A DNA stretch of 64,000 nucleotides from Pseudalkalibacillus sp052246725 (GTDB taxonomy: Bacteria > Bacillota > Bacilli > Bacillales > Fictibacillaceae), in the NCBI GenBank assembly GCA_052246725.1, contig JBQQCL010000001.1. One strand, 5' to 3'. Positions within the stretch are counted from its first letter, which is position 1. Every line of letters starts with the position of its first letter. The notes below the pieces were generated by a model. That model had not been told where the DNA came from. It was given only the letters and a program-made list of their open reading frames with translations, and ran no database searches. A program made the position numbers and the translations under genes. Of this stretch, positions 42,120 through 50,884 are shown piece after piece.

Positions 42120-43628
42120 TTACTCAGATACAACGAATGTTTTCTTGAATTCGTTAATCGCGCTTCTCATATCTTCGTCTTCAGAAAGTTTTCCAGTTTC
42201 GCGGATTCCAGCAAGCAATTCCTTACGGTTATGTTCTAACCAAGTATGGTATTCTTCTTCGAAACGCTGAATATCTTCAACTGGAATATCATCCAAGAAA
42301 CCTTTTGTTAGCGCATAAAGGCTGGCAACCTGCTTTTCAACAGCAAGTGGCTTGTGCAGGCCTTGCTTCAATATTTCAACAGTACGCGCACCACGGTTCA
42401 ACTTCGCCTGTGTTGCTTTATCCAGATCTGATCCGAATTGTGCGAATGCCTCAAGCTCACGGTAAGACGCAAGGTCAAGACGAAGCGTACCGGAAACATT
42501 CTTCATTGCTTTGATTTGTGCGGATCCACCAACACGGGATACAGAAAGACCCGCGTTAACCGCTGGACGTACACCGGAGAAGAATAGATCTGATTGTAAG
42601 AAGATCTGTCCGTCTGTAATCGAGATAACGTTTGTCGGGATATAAGCCGATACGTCACCCGCTTGTGTTTCGATGAATGGAAGTGCAGTCAATGAACCGC
42701 CGCCTTTAGCATCACTCAACTTCGCTGCACGCTCTAGTAAACGAGAGTGAAGGTAGAATACATCCCCTGGGAATGCTTCACGGCCTGGAGGACGACGAAG
42801 TAGTAGTGACAGTTCACGGTATGCAGCTGCTTGCTTCGAAAGGTCATCATAAATGACAAGTACATGCTTACCGTTGTACATGAATTCTTCACCCATCGTT
42901 ACCCCAGCATATGGAGCAAGGTAAAGAAGTGGAGCTGGTTGTGATGCACTCGCTGTTACGACGATTGTGTAATCAAGCGCTCCGTGCTCACGAAGAGTTT
43001 CAACAACACCTGCAACAGTTGATTCTTTTTGTCCAATAGCAACGTAGATACAAATCATATCTTCGTCTTTTTGGTTGATGATCGTATCGATTGCGATCGC
43101 CGTTTTACCTGTTTGACGGTCACCGATGATCAATTCACGTTGACCACGTCCGATCGGAATCAGAGAGTCGATCGCTTTGATTCCTGTTTGAAGCGGTTCG
43201 TGTACAGATTTACGATCCATAACACCTGGTGCACCGCTCTCGATTGGACGAGTTTTTGATGTTTCAATGGCACCTTTTCCATCAACTGGTTGTCCAAGAG
43301 AGTTCACGACACGTCCGAGTAACTCTTCACCTACAGGAACTTCCATGATACGTCCTGTACGCTTGACTTCGTCTCCTTCACGGATATCGACATATGGTCC
43401 AAGGATGATGATACCGACGTTGTTTTCCTCAAGGTTTTGGGCCATACCCATCACACCATTAGAGAATTCAACGAGCTCACCAGCCATGACATTGTCTAAT
43501 CCATGGACACGTGCGATACCGTCCCCAACTTGAATAACGGTACCTACATCACTTACTTCTATTTCAGAAGAATAGTTTTCAATTTGTTGTTTGATCAGCG
43601 AACTAATTTCTTCCGCTTTTATGCTCAT
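42120..43628 (-). CDS. atpA: AtpA, ATP synthase alpha subunit
   Basis: Non-catalytic nucleotide-binding subunit, 502 residues from ATG 43628 (MSIKAEEISSLIKQQIENYS), exactly the B. subtilis length. Walker A LIIGDRQTGKTAIAIDTIIN is present, and the segment SVSRVGGSAQIKAMKNVSGT carries the conserved arginine finger. GGGGTGAAATTC precedes the start. Confidence 0.98.
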   Translation of the reverse strand: MSIKAEEISSLIKQQIENYSSEIEVSDVGTVIQVGDGIARVHGLDNVMAGELVEFSNGVMGMAQNLEENNVGIIILGPYVDIREGDEVKRTGRIMEVPVGEELLGRVVNSLGQPVDGKGAIETSKTRPIESGAPGVMDRKSVHEPLQTGIKAIDSLIPIGRGQRELIIGDRQTGKTAIAIDTIINQKDEDMICIYVAIGQKESTVAGVVETLREHGALDYTIVVTASASQPAPLLYLAPYAGVTMGEEFMYNGKHVLVIYDDLSKQAAAYRELSLLLRRPPGREAFPGDVFYLHSRLLERAAKLSDAKGGGSLTALPFIETQAGDVSAYIPTNVISITDGQIFLQSDLFFSGVRPAVNAGLSVSRVGGSAQIKAMKNVSGTLRLDLASYRELEAFAQFGSDLDKATQAKLNRGARTVEILKQGLHKPLAVEKQVASLYALTKGFLDDIPVEDIQRFEEEYHTWLEHNRKELLAGIRETGKLSEDEDMRSAINEFKKTFVVSE

Positions 43629-43653
43629 GAATTTCACCCCTATCGTACTCGTC

Positions 43654-44202
43654 TCACTCGGAGACTAATTGACGTTGAATTCGGTTCAACTTACCACTGA
43701 CGCTTCCGTCGAAAATACGGTTGCCGATCTTGACTTTGATGCCACCGACAAGATCCTGGTCGATCACATTTTCAACACGAAGCTCTTTTACGTTAAGACG
43801 CTCAGCGAACGTTTTGGAAATCGCTTTTTGTTCATCTTCAGTCAAAATGCGAACGGAGTAGACAGTAGCATCTGCCACACCGCGTTCTTCATTTGCTAAT
43901 CGGATATATTGTTCGACCATACTCGAAATCATAGCTTCGCGTTTACGGTCGACCATCAATAAAAGTGTATTGTGGACAACTTCAGAAACTTGATTACCAA
44001 ATATTTTTGATAATAAGGCTTTCTTGTCATCAATCGAAATCTTAGGATGGTTCAGGATCGTAAGTAATTGATCATTCTCTTGGATGACGGTTTTTACGCT
44101 GACAAGCTCTTTTTCGACCTGGTCGAGTGCATTACGCTCCCGTACGACTTCGAATAGAGCAGCGGCGTATCGTTTCGCTACGACTTCTTTGTCCTTACTC
44201 AT
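43654..44202 (-). CDS. atpH: AtpH, ATP synthase delta subunit
   Basis: Peripheral-stalk subunit of 182 residues connecting the b subunits to the alpha subunits. The N-terminal six-helix domain (VVAKRYAAALFEVVRERNAL) and C-terminal segment (VIDQDLVGGIKVKIGNRIFD then GSVSGKLNRIQRQLV) are the family landmarks. The start overlaps the atpF stop by four bases. Confidence 0.96.
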   Translation of the reverse strand: MSKDKEVVAKRYAAALFEVVRERNALDQVEKELVSVKTVIQENDQLLTILNHPKISIDDKKALLSKIFGNQVSEVVHNTLLLMVDRKREAMISSMVEQYIRLANEERGVADATVYSVRILTEDEQKAISKTFAERLNVKELRVENVIDQDLVGGIKVKIGNRIFDGSVSGKLNRIQRQLVSE

Positions 44203-44723
44203 CGACCTTCGCCTACCTCTTTAAGATAATCGTCTACAAGTTTTTCCTGGGACTTCTCATCCAGTTCCTTGGCGATCACCTTAGACGCGATTTGAACAGA
44301 CAATGTTGCGACTTCATCACGCAACGTTTGTACAGCTTGTTCTTTTTCACGTTCGATTTCAGATAGAGCTGATTCCTTCATACGAACAGCTTCTTCACGT
44401 GCTGCTTGAAGAATGCTCTCACCTTGTTGCTCACCTTGCTTTTTAGCTGATTCGATCAGTGCTTGTGCTTCTTTACGTGCTTCTTTCAAAGCCTCAGTTT
44501 GGTCCTTCAGGTAAGCTTGAGCTTCCTTACGGCTTGTTTCAGCTTCATTTATTTCACTTGCGATATGCTGTTCACGTTTTTTCATGATGCCCATCAATGG
44601 ACCCCAAGCATATTTACGCAGCAAGAATAATAGAACGATAAACGCTAATAACTGAAATAATATGTCGCCGGCAAAAAAACCACCCGCACCCAAAATAAGA
44701 CTGTCTGGATTCAAGAATTGCAC
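44199..44723 (-). CDS. atpF: AtpF, ATP synthase b subunit
   Basis: Peripheral-stalk subunit, 174 residues from GTG 44723 (MQFLNPDSLILGAGGFFAGD), with GGGAGG 7 nt upstream. One membrane helix (DILFQLLAFIVLLFLLRKYA, about 20-39) is followed by a long charged helix (EINEAETSRKEAQAYLKDQT and on to about 160) that dimerises as a right-handed coiled coil. Six earlier in-frame codons are possible but lack a site. Confidence 0.95.
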   Translation of the reverse strand: MQFLNPDSLILGAGGFFAGDILFQLLAFIVLLFLLRKYAWGPLMGIMKKREQHIASEINEAETSRKEAQAYLKDQTEALKEARKEAQALIESAKKQGEQQGESILQAAREEAVRMKESALSEIEREKEQAVQTLRDEVATLSVQIASKVIAKELDEKSQEKLVDDYLKEVGEGR

Positions 44724-44826
44724 AGCGGTTCCTCCCTTCATAGGTCATACATAAGGAATGGCGAGGTCCACATAGAACTTCGCCATTATGAAAACTACAT
44801 GGTAACGCTACAGAAAGTTATGGCAA

Positions 44827-45039
44827 TTAGCCACCAAGTACGATGAACGCGATAACGACACCGATGATTGGAAGTGCCTCAACTAATGCGATACCGATAA
44901 ACATTGTTGTTTGAAGAGTTCCGCGTAATTCTGGTTGACGAGCGATCCCTTCTACTGTACGTCCTACGATAAGACCGTTACCTACACCGGCACCAATTGC
45001 CGCTAGACCTACTGCAATTGCAGCTGCGATTAAATTCAT
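44827..45039 (-). CDS. atpE: AtpE, ATP synthase c subunit
   Basis: Proteolipid of the rotor ring, 70 residues and two helices. The ion-binding Glu lies in IALVEALPIIGVVIAFIVLG. The first helix has the glycine pattern AIGAGVGNG and the second lacks a proline three residues before the Glu, so the alanine-rich and PxxExxP motifs of alkaliphilic Bacillus c subunits are both absent. Na+-type ligands are not seen either, so a proton ring of neutralophile type is predicted. Confidence 0.97.
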   Translation of the reverse strand: MNLIAAAIAVGLAAIGAGVGNGLIVGRTVEGIARQPELRGTLQTTMFIGIALVEALPIIGVVIAFIVLGG

Positions 45040-45182
45040 TTAAATTTCCTCCTTGAGAAATATAGATTAGTTTATAATTTCTTCCCATAAATGGGCTTAT
45101 TCCTAGAATCAAAGACTTGCATGTTTGTTCAATACATCACTTATGACGCCATGCTGTGATACATTTCGACATCATTTGTGAG

Positions 45183-45217
45183 CATTTTAAACTTCTTTTA
45201 AATCAGTGTTTAAAATG
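45183..45217. other. Perfect 10-bp AT-rich hairpin beside the Bacillaceae-1-like RNA
   Basis: CATTTTAAAC and GTTTAAAATG pair perfectly with a 15-nt loop, 26 nt before the RNA candidate on the plus strand. It could be part of the same transcript or a separate element of the atpB-atpE gap. Confidence 0.5.
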
Positions 45218-45242
45218 TGACGGATTAGAAACAAGTAGTTCG

Positions 45243-45324
45243 CGGCGTAACAATCACTGCCTAAATACGTCACGTCCTGTGACAACGGCAGTACTAGCAC
45301 ATCCTGTGCGTCGGAAATACGCCG
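45243..45324 (+). ncRNA. Candidate Bacillaceae-1 structured RNA
   Basis: A branched fold is visible. The outer stem is CGGCGTA (45243-45249) with TACGCCG (45318-45324). Arm 1 is ACTGCC (45256-45261) with GGCAGT (45287-45292), enclosing hairpin GTCAC-GTCCT-GTGAC. Arm 2 is hairpin GCAC-ATCCT-GTGC (45297-45309). Both end loops read RUCCU on the plus strand, the hallmark of the Bacillaceae-1 RNA motif, whose function is unknown. It sits in the 312-nt atpB-atpE gap, opposite to the operon. The stems are equally good on the minus strand, but the loop consensus favours plus. No promoter was assigned. Confidence 0.75.
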
Positions 45325-45351
45325 TTTATCATTCGCAATATTTTAAACTTC

Positions 45352-46062
45352 CTAATGTTCGTCGCTGACTTTGTGAGCCATATAAACCATAGTCAGCATC
45401 GTAAAGATGAATGCCTGGATGGTCCCGACAAAGACACTGAATCCTTGCCATACGAGCATCGGTACAAACGTGAGGATTCCTGAGAAGATTCCTGCTGCAC
45501 CTGCTCCTGCTAATAGTGCAAGCAATACTTCACCTGCATAGATGTTTCCGTAAAGACGAAGACCGAGCGTCAACGTGTTTGCGAATTCTTCGATGATTTT
45601 TAGCGGGAACATGAATTTCATCGGCTTGAAGAAATCACTGCCGTATGATTTTGCTCCTTTTACTTTGATAGCGTAAAAGTGCGTGAGTACCACAACCATG
45701 ATGGCAAGTGTCAATGTGATCGTTGGATCAGCTGTTGGTGATTTCCACCAGAGTTCATGGTCGATTGCAATTGCAAATGGAAGTCCGAGCATATTGGAGA
45801 CGAATATGTACATGATAATCGTCAGTCCTAGCGTCAGGAAGCGTCCACCTGTTTTCCAGTCCATCGTGCTGTTAATGATTCCTTTTACGAAATCGATGAG
45901 CCATTCCATGAAGTTCTGCATTCCGGTAGGCCGCATCTGTAAGCTGCGTGAACCGAGTACTGCGATTATGAACACAATTACGGATGCAATTGTAATCATC
46001 ATTACATTGGAAGTGTTGAAAGTTAACCCAAATAAGTCAAACGTAGGCGCTTCATGATTCAA
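45352..46062 (-). CDS. atpB: AtpB, ATP synthase a subunit
   Basis: Stator membrane subunit forming the proton half-channels; 236 residues from TTG 46062. The essential Arg lies in LTLGLRLYGNIYAGEVLL, and the last helix region reads LVWQGFSVFVGTIQAFIFTM followed by LTMVYMAHKVSDEH. I chose TTG because AGAGGTG lies six bases upstream and the protein then starts (M)NHEAPTFDLFGLTFN like other Bacillus AtpB. The frame is open 13 codons further upstream. The gap to atpE is unusually long (312 nt). Confidence 0.95.
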   Translation of the reverse strand: MNHEAPTFDLFGLTFNTSNVMMITIASVIVFIIAVLGSRSLQMRPTGMQNFMEWLIDFVKGIINSTMDWKTGGRFLTLGLTIIMYIFVSNMLGLPFAIAIDHELWWKSPTADPTITLTLAIMVVVLTHFYAIKVKGAKSYGSDFFKPMKFMFPLKIIEEFANTLTLGLRLYGNIYAGEVLLALLAGAGAAGIFSGILTFVPMLVWQGFSVFVGTIQAFIFTMLTMVYMAHKVSDEH

Positions 46063-46087
46063 TTCTTTCACCTCTCTTCCCCAAAAT

Positions 46088-46462
46088 TCATTTAGAAGCA
46101 AAATAAAAATCTATCAACATGATTAGGTATATCATGAGTAAACCCACTACTACTGCAATCAAGTTGAAGTATTCAGGAAAACGAGTGGCGATCAGTACAG
46201 CCAGTCCAGCTGTCATCAATCTTGAAAGAGATCCCATCGTTTTTACCTTTGTTCCTTCGGTCACAGCTTGTCCAACGCGATCGATCTTACGATGCATTGA
46301 CCATACATTGTACATACTCACGGCTATCCCGAGCACCAACCCGAGGAATACTTGCTTGTAGCTCGTAAAACCCCAGCCTAAGACACAGATTGATAGCAGA
46401 TAGAGACTGTATTTTATGTATCGTCGAAACGCGTTGTTATACGTCGAGAGGTTCTCTGTCAT
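46088..46462 (-). CDS. atpI: AtpI, ATP synthase accessory membrane protein
   Basis: 124 residues with four membrane helices (for example YSLYLLSICVLGWGFTSYKQ and LIAVVVGLLMIYLIMLIDFY). AtpI proteins help c-ring assembly and, with AtpZ, may carry Mg2+ or Ca2+. The start overlaps the atpZ stop by four bases. The position before atpB is as in other Bacillaceae. Confidence 0.88.
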   Translation of the reverse strand: MTENLSTYNNAFRRYIKYSLYLLSICVLGWGFTSYKQVFLGLVLGIAVSMYNVWSMHRKIDRVGQAVTEGTKVKTMGSLSRLMTAGLAVLIATRFPEYFNLIAVVVGLLMIYLIMLIDFYFASK

Positions 46463-46686
46463 TGGTCCTCTTCCCCAAAGTGGCGCTGAATTAACTTGAT
46501 CATCCCGTATACCCCTGCTGCTAAACCAATGAACAGTCCCACGATCATTAGAAACGGAGCTGTATCCAAACTACGATCCAACCACATTCCACCAAAAATT
46601 CCGACAAGTATCGACCCTACTAATTGAGAGAGAATACCGGACATCAATGCCATCGAGTGGAGAGGTGAACGTTTACCAGTGCGCAT
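46459..46686 (-). CDS. atpZ: AtpZ family small membrane protein
   Basis: First gene of the atp operon, 75 residues and two helices (LMSGILSQLVGSILVGIFGG and LMIVGLFIGLAAGVYGMIKL). FGGMWLDRSLDTAPFLMIVG is the AtpZ signature. Known in alkaliphilic Bacillus as the upstream partner of AtpI. AGGAGTG precedes the ATG, and a strong promoter lies at 46846-46874. Confidence 0.87.
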   Translation of the reverse strand: MRTGKRSPLHSMALMSGILSQLVGSILVGIFGGMWLDRSLDTAPFLMIVGLFIGLAAGVYGMIKLIQRHFGEEDQ

Positions 46687-46845
46687 CTTATCGCACTCCT
46701 TTGTAAAATGGCTTGGTTTTGAGGTTTAAGATGAGTACTTATACGCAAAAAAATTTTGGGTATAAGCCGGAGTAATAGACGAGAATTAAAAGTTGCCAGA
46801 ATGTAGATATAGTAGGTATGAAAACCTTATCATACATCCTTTGTA

Positions 46846-46874
46846 AGAATACTATAGCCACTAGTACATGTCAA
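46846..46874 (-). promoter_or_regulatory. Sigma-A promoter of the atp operon
   Basis: Minus strand TTGACA (46869-46874), 17 nt, TATTCT (46846-46851). The predicted leader is about 150 nt, and I saw no clear structure in it. No obvious terminator separates it from upp, so some read-through from upp is possible. Confidence 0.8.
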
Positions 46875-46946
46875 TTGTGTTACAAGCGAAAATCATGGTA
46901 AGATTTGAAAACTTTTTGAACCTTTTTTCACTGGATGATTTTCTAC

Positions 46947-47576
46947 TTATTTTGTACCGAACAATCGGTCTCCTGCATCACCAAGTCCTGGAACGATATA
47001 TCCTTTTTCATTCAAGTATTCATCCATTGCCCCAAGGTAAATATCGACATCTGGATGGGCTTCTTGAACCATTTTTACTCCTTCAGGTGCAGCAATCAGA
47101 CACATTAGCTTAATGTTCTGTGCACCACGCTTTTTCAAGGAGTTGATCGCTGCAACTGCAGACCCGCCAGTAGCAAGCATCGGATCGATTACGATGAGTT
47201 CACGTTCTTCAATATCGCTAGGAAGCTTCACATAATATTCCACAGGCTGTAACGTTTCCGGATCACGATATAATCCGACATGCCCAACTTTTGCGGCAGG
47301 GATCAACTTCAGGATTCCGTCAACCATCCCTAGACCTGCACGAAGAATTGGCACTAAGCCTAACTTTTTACCCGCAATCGTGTATGCCTTCGCTTCAGAC
47401 ACCGGTGTTTTCACTGTTACCTCTTGCAGGGGAAGTTCTCTGGTGATTTCGAATGCCATGAGGGCTGCAACTTCATCGACAAGCTCACGGAATTCTTTCG
47501 TTCCGGTTGATTCATCACGGATATAAGTAATCTTGTGTTGAATCAACGGATGTTCAAGAACGTGTACTTTACTCAT
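46947..47576 (-). CDS. upp: Upp, uracil phosphoribosyltransferase
   Basis: Pyrimidine salvage enzyme making UMP from uracil and PRPP; 209 residues. The PRPP loop VIDPMLATGGSAVAAINSLK (about 128-147) and the C-terminal uracil site LNEKGYIVPGLGDAGDRLFG are intact. MSKVHVLEHPLIQHKITYIR is the family start. It lies between glyA and atp as in B. subtilis. Confidence 0.98.
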   Translation of the reverse strand: MSKVHVLEHPLIQHKITYIRDESTGTKEFRELVDEVAALMAFEITRELPLQEVTVKTPVSEAKAYTIAGKKLGLVPILRAGLGMVDGILKLIPAAKVGHVGLYRDPETLQPVEYYVKLPSDIEERELIVIDPMLATGGSAVAAINSLKKRGAQNIKLMCLIAAPEGVKMVQEAHPDVDIYLGAMDEYLNEKGYIVPGLGDAGDRLFGTK

Positions 47577-47846
47577 TCATCATCTCTCCTTATTAGTTTA
47601 TGTAAAATTAGAGTTGTCTCAAAACTTAGTCAATGCAACTCTTCTCAAGGTTTTTTGCCTCTCGCAAATTGTACAGAAAAAAGGTGGCAAGTTCAACACG
47701 ATTCGTCAGGAAAATCATACCTGAGGCAAAAACAGTACCATTTGATTAGAATTCTGAATGAATTGGGGATTTTATGAAGGTGGAAACGATAAAATTATGA
47801 GGTCAATACGGGTTGAATAGGATTCACACGGCAAAGGACCGACCGG

Positions 47847-47960
47847 AACTACAAAAATTGAAGGGCGAACTACAAAAATTTGAAAAAAACGACAAAAACA
47901 AGAATTTAACTACACAAATGAAATATTAACTACAAAAACAGAGTCATAAACTACAAAAAG
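47847..47960. repeat. Six-unit array with about 20.5-nt period (AACTACAAAAA type)
   Basis: AACTACAAAAA or close variants start at 47847, 47868, 47888, 47908, 47928 and 47949, so steps are 20 or 21 nt. The array lies between the glyA terminator and upp. The remainder of the 418-nt gap (47577-47846) shows no recognised feature. Confidence 0.85.
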
Positions 47961-47987
47961 GAGGGTCGCCATCATGCTGGCGCCCTC
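47955..47987 (-). terminator. Rho-independent terminator of glyA
   Basis: GAGGGCGCCA pairs with TGGCGACCCTC (one bulge), followed on the minus strand by CTTTTTG. The last unit of the 21-nt array runs into it. Confidence 0.85.
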
Positions 47988-47994
47988 TTTATTT

Positions 47995-49230
47995 TTATTC
48001 GTATAACGCGTATTTAGAAGAAAGTCGCTCGACCCGCTCTTTAGCTGCCGTTTTTGTTTCTTCATCTTCTGGGTTGCGAAGGACAAGGGCGATGATGGAG
48101 GCGATCTCCTTCATATCTTCTGCTCCGAAGCCTCTTGATGTAACTGCCGCTGTTCCGATACGGAGACCACTCGTAACGAACGGACTTTCCGAATCAAACG
48201 GAATCGTGTTTTTATTGGCAGTGATTCCGATGTCATCAAGGGCACGTTCAGCCACCTTCCCTGTCACGTCCATATTGCGGACATCGACAAGCAACAAGTG
48301 ATTATCCGTTCCACCTGAAACAAGCGATAGGCCTTCTTCTTTCAAAGCTTCTCCAAGTACACGAGCATTATCGATCACATTTTGAGAATATGTTTTGAAA
48401 TCGTCTTTAAGTGCTTCCCCTAAAGCAACCGCTTTTGCAGCGATCACGTGCATGAGTGGACCGCCCTGGATTCCTGGGAAGATCGATTTATCGATTTTCT
48501 TCGCAAATTCTTCATTACATAAAATCATCCCGCCGCGTGGTCCACGTAAGGTCTTGTGTGTGGTAGTCGTCACGAAGTGTGAATACGGTACAGGATTCGG
48601 GTGATGACCAGTCGCTACAAGACCAGCAATATGAGCCATGTCCACCATTAAGTATGCACCGACTTCATCGGCGATTTCTCTGAACTTTTTAAAATCGATT
48701 TCACGCGGATAAGCACTAGCACCAGCAACGATCAGCTTCGGCTTATGCTTCTTCGCTAATTCCAGCACCTCGTCGTACTGGATTGTATGTGTTTCTTCAT
48801 CTACACCGTACTCGACGAAATTGTATTGGATACCGCTGAAGTTGACCGGACTCCCGTGTGTCAGATGTCCTCCGTGAGATAGGTTCATCCCAAGTACTGT
48901 GTCGCCTTGCTCCAAGATGGTGAAATAAACCGCCATGTTCGCTTGCGCTCCTGAATGCGGTTGGACATTGACATGTTCCGCACCAAAAAGCTCTTTCGCA
49001 CGGTCTCTTGCAAGGTTTTCCACCACATCGACATGCTCACAGCCACCATAGTACCTGCGGCCCGGGTAACCCTCTGCGTATTTGTTAGTAAGAACAGATC
49101 CTTGAGCTTCCATTACAGCTTTGCTGACAAAGTTTTCAGATGCAATCAATTCGATTTTATTGCGTTGACGACCCAATTCATCCTGGATCGCATTGAATAC
49201 AACCGCATCTTGACTCTTAAGTTGATCCAT
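47995..49230 (-). CDS. glyA: GlyA, serine hydroxymethyltransferase
   Basis: PLP enzyme that converts serine and tetrahydrofolate to glycine and methylene-tetrahydrofolate; 411 residues. The PLP lysine lies in FVTTTTHKTLRGPRGGMILC, and SENFVSKAVMEAQGSVLTNK with YAEGYPGRRYYGGCEHVD is the N-terminal signature. A GGAGTGAAACC site precedes the ATG. I looked for PurR-like boxes upstream and saw none I would trust. Confidence 0.98.
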   Translation of the reverse strand: MDQLKSQDAVVFNAIQDELGRQRNKIELIASENFVSKAVMEAQGSVLTNKYAEGYPGRRYYGGCEHVDVVENLARDRAKELFGAEHVNVQPHSGAQANMAVYFTILEQGDTVLGMNLSHGGHLTHGSPVNFSGIQYNFVEYGVDEETHTIQYDEVLELAKKHKPKLIVAGASAYPREIDFKKFREIADEVGAYLMVDMAHIAGLVATGHHPNPVPYSHFVTTTTHKTLRGPRGGMILCNEEFAKKIDKSIFPGIQGGPLMHVIAAKAVALGEALKDDFKTYSQNVIDNARVLGEALKEEGLSLVSGGTDNHLLLVDVRNMDVTGKVAERALDDIGITANKNTIPFDSESPFVTSGLRIGTAAVTSRGFGAEDMKEIASIIALVLRNPEDEETKTAAKERVERLSSKYALYE

Positions 49231-49383
49231 GGTTTCACTCCTTTACTGACCTCTACACTATTTTTAAAAACAATGATTACATTTTATCATTATTGCTAAC
49301 GTCTCGTAACGTTAAACGGGCTATTTCTCTGAAATTTCATAGGATTGTAATTGAAAGGGTTTTCATTTTGAATGTGGTTTTTT

Positions 49384-49445
49384 AGTTGTAGTGATAATTT
49401 GATAATTTCAATTTTGTAGCGTTTTGCCCCCGAGTTGTAGAGATA
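49384..49445. repeat. Short array with 21/28-nt spacing (AGTTGTAGNGATAATT type)
   Basis: TTGTAG at 49386, 49414 and 49435; the first and third copies share AGTTGTAGNGATAATT. It is the weakest of the phased arrays. It lies upstream of glyA, in a 474-nt gap. Confidence 0.5.
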
Positions 49446-49541
49446 ATTCTGCCAAAGCGAAGAATTTGCAACAATTCCGGCAACTCAGTAGCTTTTGATC
49501 TAAAGAAAACTTAGCAAAGCAAAGCCTTTGCTTTAGTTACG

Positions 49542-49580
49542 CTTATACTGAAGAAAGTATTTTATACTTTCTTTAAGTGA
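49542..49580. repeat. 39-nt hairpin element, copy 1
   Basis: CTTATACTG, then a perfect 10-bp stem AAGAAAGTAT/ATACTTTCTT with a TTT loop, then TAAGTGA. Copy 2 at 62835-62873 differs at one base, in the loop. The flanks are unrelated apart from an A run. Confidence 0.85.
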
Positions 49581-49650
49581 GAAAAAGTCGAATTAAACTC
49601 ATTTATAAATGAGTTTTTCGATTAAAAGAAAAGATTTTTTTCGAAAACTC

Positions 49651-49689
49651 AAAAAAGGCTGACAGTAGCAAGCCGCCACGGTCAACCTT
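49651..49689 (-). terminator. Rho-independent terminator of ywlG
   Basis: AAGGTTGAC pairs with GTCAGCCTT (one G-U) around a 17-nt loop, followed by T residues on the minus strand. Confidence 0.75.
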
Positions 49690-49704
49690 CATATTCCATC
49701 ATCT

Positions 49705-50277
49705 CTATTTATACGATATTTCTTCTTTGGCCGGATAGACTGCCCGTTCTCCGCCGATCAGTTTTGGACGCGTTCGCGCTAGCGTCACGTGGGCATGGCC
49801 GATTGATTTTACGGAAGATCGAACTGGAACTGCGACATGCTTCAAGTGCATCCCGATGAACGTGTCACCGATATCGATCCCAGCATCGGCTTTAATATGC
49901 TCAACGATAACGGGATCTTTCAAGTGATGGAAGGCGTAGGTCGGCAATGCACCACCAGCTGACCGGACCGGAACAACCGTCACAGGTTCATATCCTCGTT
50001 CTAACGCTGCTTGACGTTCCATCACCAATGCCCGGTTCAGATGTTCACAGCATTGGAACGCGATATTGACATTGGTCCTTTTTTGAAACTCGATGACTCC
50101 TTCAAAAAGCTGATGTGCAACATCCATCGTCCCGGACGTTCCAATTGCTTCTCCCACCACTTCACTCGTACTTGCTCCTACGACCAATAGTTGATTTGAA
50201 GAAAGCGGGATCGCTTTGTCCAGTTCCTCAAGGGCTTCGACAACTTGGGGTTGAACCTCATACAGTGATTCGTCCAT
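49705..50277 (-). CDS. ywlG: YwlG family protein (DUF436/TIGR01440)
   Basis: 190-residue protein of the conserved YwlG family, function unknown. Segments SSNQLLVVGASTSEVVGEAI and HLNRALVMERQAALERGYEP then VTVVPVRSAGGALPTYAFHH are characteristic; AGIDIGDTFIGMHLKHVAVP closes the domain. From ATG 50277 a GAAAGGAAG site fits; 22 codons further upstream are also open but overlap rpiB. It follows rpiB as in B. subtilis. Confidence 0.9.
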   Translation of the reverse strand: MDESLYEVQPQVVEALEELDKAIPLSSNQLLVVGASTSEVVGEAIGTSGTMDVAHQLFEGVIEFQKRTNVNIAFQCCEHLNRALVMERQAALERGYEPVTVVPVRSAGGALPTYAFHHLKDPVIVEHIKADAGIDIGDTFIGMHLKHVAVPVRSSVKSIGHAHVTLARTRPKLIGGERAVYPAKEEISYK

Positions 50278-50326
50278 TCCAATCTTCCTTTCTTTTCCCC
50301 GATTATGGTTAAAAGCGTTGCAAGCC

Positions 50327-50770
50327 TTAAGCCTTCGTTTCAACTTCCATCATTTTATTGACGCGGCGTTTGTGGCGTCCCCCTTCAAATTCCGTTTGGA
50401 GCCAGACTTTCGCAATTTCCTTCGCTAATCCTGGCCCAATGATCCGTTCGCCCATCGCAAGTACATTCGAATCGTTGTGAAGTCTTGTAACTTTTGCACT
50501 GAACAAGTCATGTACAAGCGCGCAACGCACACCATCCACTTTGTTCGCTGTGATTGACATACCGATCCCTGTTCCGCAGATCAAGATACCTCTGTCGACT
50601 TCACCATTTGCTACCTTTTCAGCTACCGGGACTGCGTAATCCGGGTAATCGACTGAATCCTCACAATTGCAGCCTACATCCTCGTATTGGATGTTCAATT
50701 CATCCATGACATCTTTTATATCTTCTTTGATTTTGTAACCTGCATGGTCACTTCCGATTGCAACTTTCAT
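50327..50770 (-). CDS. rpiB: RpiB, ribose 5-phosphate isomerase B
   Basis: Sugar isomerase of 147 residues (149 in B. subtilis) in the pentose phosphate pathway. MKVAIGSDHAGYKIKEDIKD starts the Rossmann fold; the catalytic Cys lies in GILICGTGIGMSITANKVDG and the phosphate-binding His in VRCALVHDLFSA. GGAGG lies 11 nt upstream of ATG 50770; the 22 upstream codons are unlikely. Confidence 0.95.
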   Translation of the reverse strand: MKVAIGSDHAGYKIKEDIKDVMDELNIQYEDVGCNCEDSVDYPDYAVPVAEKVANGEVDRGILICGTGIGMSITANKVDGVRCALVHDLFSAKVTRLHNDSNVLAMGERIIGPGLAKEIAKVWLQTEFEGGRHKRRVNKMMEVETKA

Positions 50771-50884
50771 TGTATTAAAATCCTCCATTGTAATGATGTT
50801 TGTGTTCATTGTAAGGGGATGTGTGTTCTGTTTCAACAGGACTGTTTTCCCCTATCTTGTTTATCTCAGGTTTTGAATGCTTTT

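Noticed and set aside
45243..45324. tRNA gene, suggested by the clover-like fold
   Set aside because: There is no T-loop (GTTCRA), no anticodon arm of 5 bp with a 7-nt loop and no CCA-side acceptor stem.
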